From assembly GCA_964017195.1 (NCBI GenBank), contig OZ024896.1:28045430-28109429 (forward strand): a stretch of DNA of 64,000 bases, in the 5' to 3' direction. The notes beneath the pieces were generated by a model, which was not told where the DNA came from, did not search any database, and saw only the letters and a list, made by a program, of their open reading frames with translations. The stretch is from Siderastrea radians (taxonomy: Eukaryota > Cnidaria > Anthozoa > Scleractinia > Rhizangiidae). Positions 58,094 to 64,000 of the stretch are shown one piece after another; positions within the stretch are counted from its first letter, which is position 1, and each line of letters begins with the position of its first letter. The translations under genes and the position numbers were made by a program.

Positions 58094-58822
58094 GGGTGAC
58101 CCGGTTTGTAGGAGAACCTACTTTTGCACCTACATGTTTTCCATTTTTAGTCTTTCCGATAGTTTTCCAAATTTATAGTTTTGCACTCCCTTGAAATAAA
58201 AGGTTTATTTTAACTGACTTAGGGCGGCCGAAACAATAAGCGGCCACAGTCAATTTCGTTTTCACGCCTCTTTAGCTGCTTGACACATTTAACTGGAGGC
58301 TAGCGTCATATCGGTTCTACACAGCCTAGTCCCAAGCCGTTTTCGGCTTGGTCAAACCTGGACCAGACTTCTCGCGGACCACGGGAAAAGAGAGAACGCC
58401 TAGGGACTAGGCCGGGTTTTGTATGTATCGGCAATGCTTTCTTGGTTGAGCCTCTTTCTTTCATCCAGAGCTCTTTTGCCAGGGAAAACTTATGAAAAAC
58501 ATTATCTTTCGATCTTGTTAGGCAATACTTAACCCACCCTCACAATTGAGGCGCGGGGTTTTGTTTTGTGATTGTGCATGGTGAAGCATGAGTGATACAG
58601 TCATATGGGCAATGGGGGGGGGGGGGAGGGGGGGGGGAATTGGTGATCCTAGTCAATGAGTAAGAAGATCGAAGCAAAGCTGTGCAGTAATATTTCATTT
58701 TCACGATGGCCTCATCCAGCTACATCTACCACAATTCTTTAGTTGTTAGACAAGAAAGGCAAAACGAAATGAATTCTGTAAATTCCAGTGCTGTAGCGAA
58801 ATAAAACTATCATGAAAATGGC
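58094..58822. other. no gene recognised; G-run
   Basis: An almost pure G tract lies at about 58614-58638. No exon with the expected GHTH motif was found. Confidence 0.4.
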
Positions 58823-60344
58823 GTACCTTATTACATGAATTTTCGCGACACGTTTATTTCGCAACTTCGCAGGACGTAAATTTCGCGACACTTTAAATTG
58901 GCGATTTTGCGAAAATGTCGTATCCAAAATCACTTTAATTTCGCGATTTTACCGACGGTAAAAGTTCGGGTATTTCCTTGCCAATGTGATTCAACATTTC
59001 TTGAATTTATTCGCAGTCTTTTTTATTCAAAAACATCAACACTAACAAAAGCACAACGACCTTATTACGTCAACAGTAACAACAAAACATTTCTCAGGTG
59101 CTGTTCATGTTTAATGTACTAGTCAGGGGCGTAGCCAGCCATTTTTTGTTCAACTTAGCAACGGGCTATACCAGTTTTACCGCTGAAGATCAATAATCTA
59201 ATTCTTGGCATTGTAAAAAAGCACAGCTGATCTCATTTCCTTGACGGAGTTTTTAAATTTTAATAGAAAATTATTAATAAAAATTAACATTAAACGGGCG
59301 TCGTTGATGAAGAATGTCGTGATCAGCCCTGATCAGCACCCAGGAGCAGGGTCATGTGCCGACTATTACTGACCATCTGTCGCTGTAATACATCCCTTCT
59401 TGGCTTTTTTTGCACAGGAATCTCTGATGACTCTCTCGGGGTCAACAGGCATCTTTCTGTACTCTTGCATAAGAGCTGCTCTGTCAGCGTAGTAGATCGC
59501 ATGTATTTTTTCACTTTTCTCAAGCTGCTAAATCAGATCTATCCTGTTGCAGTGTGCACTGGTCAGTATGGTTAGGAGAATGATGAGCACAGTGGCAATG
59601 CTCGGGTAAAGGTTTTCACTGGAGCAGCTTAGTGTGTCCTGTAGGTTCTTCGGCTTGTTCCCCTCGCCAAGCGCCCAACTCGCTTTCTACCGTAAGATCT
59701 CGTTGACGAAGACCGCTCTATCAGTCTGAAGTCCGTCGTTGGAGTAAGCGTTGTATACTGTTGTGTATGAAAGTTTCGCGTTCTTTGCTAAAGGTGTACT
59801 TTGTTCTACTGCCAAATGAAGGAAATGATTTGGTACTTTTGTTAACTGACTTTTAAAAACAATTACTTTTTTTTCGTTTTGGGCATATCTATTTTTTCGG
59901 AAAATACGAACTTACAAATTTCAAAACCAAGGGAAAAAAACGCCTGTTGGATGCCCAGACTTACGCAAGCAAAGCTGTTTCAAGGTTTTAGACCAAAGCC
60001 TTTTCTTGGTTTGGAGCACAATCTATTAGCACTTTTCAAACACATATTGTTTTGAAAGTCATCGTTTATCAAATAAAAATGGACTTTTGCCTACTGAAAA
60101 CGAATCACAGAAATTCCTTTTAAGCTCCAGCTTAATGGCTAGGCTAGCTACGCCCCTGCTAGTTACGTTCTACTTGGTCTTGAGTCTTTATTCATCATTA
60201 TGATAAATTTATCCTTTCTTTGATAATGGACATGATGGCAGTCGCTTAATTTTCGCGTCATCTTACGTTTGCGACACTTTAATTTCGCGATTTGTTTAAA
60301 ATTGCGAAATTAAAGTGTCGCGAAAATTTCATCTAATGAGGTAC
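58823..60344. mobile_element. TIR element with TTTCGCGACAC subterminal repeats
   Basis: Left end GTACCTTATTACATGAA and right end, reverse-complemented, GTACCTCATTAGATGAA, followed inward on both sides by several TTTCGCGACACTTTAA-type motifs in both orientations. A separate hAT-like element is nested at 59124-60158. No own transposase is seen. Confidence 0.7.
59124..60158 (-). mobile_element. nested hAT-like element remnant
   Basis: Ends CAGGGGCGTAGCCAGCC and, reverse-complemented, CAGGGGCGTAGCTAGCC, a typical hAT-type terminus. A 5-bp CTAGT adjoins both ends; a full 8-bp hAT duplication is not clear. Inside, on the minus strand at about 59595-59323, a frameshifted peptide contains ILLTILTSAHCNR and then SLRKVKKYMRSTTLTEQL. 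This follows the hAT dimerisation pattern (LLT.P.S......S.L..IK.Y.RSTM...RL). Stops and a frameshift make it dead. Confidence 0.6.
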
Positions 60345-60360
60345 TGTAGAGTGCGTGACA

Positions 60361-60511
60361 TGTCATGTTAAGTGTGTGAGTGCGAGTTCTGATACCGCAA
60401 TGTATGCTGGGATGTCTTGCGAGCTGAACCATGTGCGCAAAGGTTGTTGTGAAAAGCTCGGAACTTGTGCTTTAAAATAAAACGGTTCTGGTTGGATTGG
60501 AGCTTGTAACA
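60361..60511 (+). repeat. 5' LTR of a Gypsy-type element
   Basis: TGTCATG...TTGTAACA, about 151 bp, starts TG and ends CA, and is followed by a primer-binding site. A TTTAAAATAAAAC tract near 60471-60483 may serve as the TATA region. The 3' LTR lies beyond the window, so the left edge is inferred from the TG alone. Confidence 0.55.
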
Positions 60512-60512
60512 T

Positions 60513-60530
60513 TGGCGACCCTGCCAAGAC
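60513..60530 (+). promoter_or_regulatory. tRNA primer-binding site
   Basis: TGGCGACCCTGCCAAGAC starts two bases after the LTR end. TGG is the complement of a tRNA 3' CCA end, as used to prime minus-strand synthesis. The tRNA species is not assigned. Confidence 0.6.
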
Positions 60531-60745
60531 TGGATTAGCGGAGCCTTTCATCGACGAAAAGCCGTCAGGAGTTGCGGAAGACAAGTGGTTTTGGCACGTT
60601 TTTGGGAACGTTTCGTTGATTTGTCGAGTGTACGTGTTGGTTGTGTTCGATAGTGGACTTTGCAACGAACACTACAAAAGGTATATTTGGATTGTGGACA
60701 GTCAATTATACTGGTGGTGAGTGCGAAAGATTTATTTGTTGAAGT

Positions 60746-61999
60746 ATGGCGGATGTTGAAAATCTGCAGATCGAAATTCAGGCCGCGTTTTGTAATTTAA
60801 GCGAGGAAAAGCTTAAAGATGTTTGTAGCAAATTTAACATTACTTTGCCCTCTGAGAGCAAGGGAAGGTTGGTCTTTATTCAAGCTCTAAACAAATATCT
60901 TGAAACGGAAGAATTAGATTACGGGAAGCTTAAAGAGCTATCGTCGTCCTTGAGTATGGAGGGAAAAGTAATGGCACCGAAGGTGAAAACAGAACCGCTG
61001 AAGACCCCTGAAAAGGATGACGTCGCCGTCAAAGCAGAACAAAAACCTGCAGTATCAATTTCCAAATTTAAAAGGGACTTCAAGATCTCGGGACAAATTG
61101 GTGACTTGTCGCAGAAGGATCGTCTGAGTTTTTCCTCGCTAGTGCACCAGATTGAGAACGGTTTAAAGAATGATTACACAGAGGATGAAATCAAAGAAGC
61201 GGTGATAAAAGCCATAAACCCGGCCTTAAGCTTGAGAAGTTATTTGGAGGGGAAGGCTGACTTAACCCTGGCCAAACTGAGGAGAATAATGCGTTCTCAC
61301 TACCAGGAGAAAACAGCAACGGAGCTCTACCACCAGTTAAGCTCAACTGTTCAGCAGCCAAAAGAAAAGCCGCAAGAGTTCTTGATCTGGCTCCTCGATT
61401 TGAAACAGAAGGTCTTGTTTGCATCTCAAGAGTCTGATTCCGAACTGAAATATGATCCCACGTTGGTACGTGGCATGTTTGTACATAGTTTTTCCCTTGG
61501 TTTGCAAAATGAGAATATCAAGATGGAAATGAAGCCTCACCTAGAAAAGAAAACTGTGAGCGATGAGGAACTATTTGAGAAATTAAATGTGTGTGTCAGT
61601 AATGAAATGGAACGGTCACAGAAATTTGGTTCACAACTGACCCCCAAGGTGAATGCCGTTCAAGAAGCAGGGGACAGACAGACAGAAAAGAATAGCAAGG
61701 TGGAGCAAACCCTTATTAAAGAAATTAGGGAGCTTAAGGCAGAAGTTGCTGCGGTTAAAGAGAAAGTTCGGGCCCCACCTCCATCCCAAGCCCAGCCTTC
61801 CCCTACATAACAGCCTATGAGACAACCTCCACAATGTAGGAGCTGCCAACAAAATAGGAATGGATGGTTTTGCAACCATTGCTTCAAGTGTGGGATTAGT
61901 GGCCATTACGAACGTGAGTGCACTGCACAGTTCAGCCGACGCCCTCCCACTGAACTTCAGGGAAACGGACAGAGGTCACGTCCATTGGACAGGGTGTGA
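60746..61999 (+). pseudogene. Gypsy-type gag with zinc knuckle
   Basis: ATG at 60746 opens 354 codons to a TAA at 61808-61810; the same frame then continues to 61999. The N-terminus (LKDVCSKFNITLP, IQALNKYLE) looks like a SAP-type helix-hinge-helix. A lysine-rich linker follows, then the capsid part (LRRIMRSHYQEKTATELYHQ, PQEFLIWLLDLKQKV, FVHSFSLGLQNENIKMEM), then a short coiled coil (IKEIRELKAEVAAVKEKV). After the stop come C-x2-C-x8-C-x2-C and an overlapping CCHC knuckle C-x2-C-x4-H-x4-C (61880-61921). The TAA between capsid and knuckle is either a decay stop or a recoding site; with the other breaks downstream, decay is more likely. Confidence 0.85.
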
Positions 62000-64000
62000 C
62001 CGGGCAGGAAACTCAGTCCCATTGCGTACAATGTGGAAAACAAGGAAATAACAGGGCACCGCTTAATCGCTGCGGAGCATGTAAGACTAGCAGGTATTGC
62101 TCCAAGGAATGTCAAGCAAAACACCGCATTGTGCACAAAACAGTTTGCAAGGCTATACAGGAACTAGAGAAACGGAAAGCGACTGAAGATGCTAATGATC
62201 ACTTGAACACGATGTTTCCCTGCCACTTAACTCCAAGACAGCAGGCTGGCCTGACAAAACTTGTGGGACAGAGGTGCATAGTGAAATGCATAATTCAGGG
62301 GAAGGAAGTAGAGGCATTGTGGGATACGGGATCCCAGGTTTGTGTAGTGTCAAGGAAATGGTAACAAACTCACCTTCCCCTAGAGGTATTAAGGAATGTT
62401 GATGAGTTGTTAAGGGTTGGAGAAGAGTTAAACTTGGAAGCAATGAACGGAACTGACATTCCATTTGATGGTTGGATTGAGGTCAGGTTTAAGTTGGCTG
62501 GAGATAACACAACTGCTGATGAACTGACAGTGCCATTCTTGGTGGGGCAACAGGACCAAGAGTATCCTATCATTGGATTCAATGTCATAGAAGAAGTTCT
62601 CAGAACTCACAGCGGAAATTTCCAAGTTGCAAATACCATCATCCAGCACTCATTTCCTTCAGTCCACCACACTAAAGTAGGTGCTCTGGTCAATCTCATC
62701 CAGACAAGACCACAGGACACAGGTACTACAGCTGTCAAAGTTGGAAAGAGAGATGTTATGCTGCCAAAGGGAGAGGCAACAAACGTTAAGTGTCGAATCC
62801 ATCTCAGCCCTGTTCCAGAGGGAATGCCAATGATATTTGAGCCCAAGGAAGAGAGCGAGATCAAAGACGGACTGGAAGTGAGTGAAGCCCTCACTAAAAT
62901 CTCTCCGGGAACATCCAGCCAAGTGACCATTCTGGTCCGCAATAATACAGACAGGAACATTTTGCTAAAACGCAGAACAGAACTGGGGCGAATACACATG
63001 GTTAAGTCACTTTTACCAATTCCAGTCCCTGCCGACCAAACGTACATCCAGAAAGAGGAGACAGCCGGAGCCACCTCACATGAAGGTCAGAAACAAGATG
63101 AATGGGTGCCACCAGTTGACTTGAGTCAGTTAGAAGAAAAAGAACAAAGGATTGTCCGCGAAGTGTTACGGCAAGAGGCTGGTGCCTTTGCAAGAAACGA
63201 TGATGATGTTGTCTGTGTTGAAAAATTGGAACTTGACATCAGGTTAAAGGACGATCAGCCAGTAAAGAAGAACTATATCTCCATCCTTAAGCCACTCTAT
63301 GGGGAAGTCAAGGAGTACTTAGAAGATCTGATAAATCGTAACTGGATATGCAAGTCCCGTTCAGCTTATTCATCACCCACGGTCTGTGTTCGGAAAAAAG
63401 ATGGGAGTCTGCGATTATGTATTGACTAACGTGAATTGAACAAGAAAACATACCCAGAGCGCCAGCCGATCCCCTGGATACAAGATATCTTAAATGGACT
63501 AGGCGGCAACCAATGGTTTACAGTGCTCAATCAAGGAAAAGCCTACCACCAAGTTTTTGTGGCAGAAGCGAGTCGCCCCCTCACTGCATTTGTAACTCCC
63601 TGGGGGTTGTACCAATGGAACAGAATACCATTTGGGTTAATGAATGCCCCTGCGGCTTTCCAAAGGTGTATGAATGAATGTCTGGACGGCTTACGTGACA
63701 AAATATGTATCCCCTACCTGGATGACATTCTGGTTTATAGCAAAACTTTTGAAGAACATGTTCGGGATGTTCAGCAAGTTCTGCGTCGACTACAGGAACA
63801 TGGAATTAAGGTGAAACCATCAAAGTGCAATTTTCTTTCAGCGCCGAGTTAGATATTTAGGGAGGATTGTTTCCGGTGATGGTTACTCTCTGGATCCAGA
63901 AGACACGGTAGCTGTACACAATTTAGCTAAGCAGAAACCAGAGACAGTAGGTGATGTCCGTAAAGTGCCAGGATTTCTAAGCTACTACAGACAATACATC
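61996..64000 (+). pseudogene. Gypsy-type pol (MYND finger, protease, reverse transcriptase), runs off the window
   Basis: Overlaps the gag end in the next frame. Order: MYND-type zinc finger (62023-62148); retropepsin with ALWDTGSQVCVV and closing PIIGFNVI; a linker; then a reverse transcriptase with [37 protein letters not shown] and the active-site YLDD near 63718. Breaks: in-frame TAA at 62362 just after the protease active site, in-frame TAA at 63427 where the family has Y/F in CIDYR, and a one-base insertion near 63837 inside the polymerase. The first catalytic aspartate (LD.G.AYHQ) is replaced by asparagine. Thumb, RNase H and integrase lie beyond 64000. The copy is inactive. Confidence 0.88.

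Noticed and set aside
1..64000. CRISPR arrays, operons, prophage or bacterial contamination
   Set aside because: No regularly spaced repeats with unique spacers, no clustered long frames and no ribosome-binding sites; split exons and metazoan domains are present instead.

Overview
The window looks like nuclear DNA of a stony-coral-like cnidarian. This is inferred from content and not from any database match. The reasons are: short phase-1 exons encoding thrombospondin type-1 modules; a Crypton-type tyrosine recombinase gene ending in a conserved short tail; decayed YqaJ-nuclease and P2X7-tail-like zinc modules; and a very dense load of palindromic MITEs, foldback elements, tRNA-derived SINEs, LINE tails and a Gypsy-type LTR element. 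There are no operons, no bacterial gene packing and no CRISPR array.

Layout. 1-7 kb: one exon of a P2X7-tail-like zinc domain, a broken Ty3-type gag, a degenerate minisatellite and a frameshifted YqaJ nuclease fragment. 8-13 kb: paired MITEs, a tandem SINE-containing duplication and a LINE tail. 13-17.7 kb: no recognised gene. 17.7-22.6 kb: two palindromic elements, a dead copy of the Crypton recombinase and a reverse-strand LINE reverse-transcriptase remnant. 24.2-30.6 kb: four exons of a TSP1-repeat gene on the plus strand, whose 5 kb intron holds a large imperfect inverted repeat and two TTAA-flanked MITEs. 31-41 kb: mostly mobile DNA, including a 1.47 kb foldback inside one unit of a tandem duplication and a 1.76 kb foldback with a 9-bp target duplication. 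42.6-44.3 kb: the one largely intact gene, a two-exon recombinase on the minus strand. 46.7-49.1 kb: a diverged direct duplication. 51.7-57.9 kb: a promoter-proximal minisatellite, a 43-codon transmembrane small ORF and three exons of a secreted acid-sphingomyelinase-like phosphodiesterase, with a 2.66 kb foldback in its first intron. 58.8-60.3 kb: a TIR element with a nested hAT remnant. 60.4 kb to the end: the 5' part of a decayed Gypsy-type element (LTR, primer-binding site, gag, zinc knuckle, MYND finger, protease, reverse transcriptase).

The host genes do not form a pathway. The clearest theme is the history of the mobile elements. In several places a paralogous copy of a sequence is present without the insertion, so target-site duplications, and possibly one excision footprint, can be read directly. 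The most unusual coding feature is a MYND-type zinc finger between the gag zinc knuckle and the protease of the Gypsy-type element. Exon boundaries are read by eye from GT/AG sites, phase and protein similarity; no transcript evidence was available.
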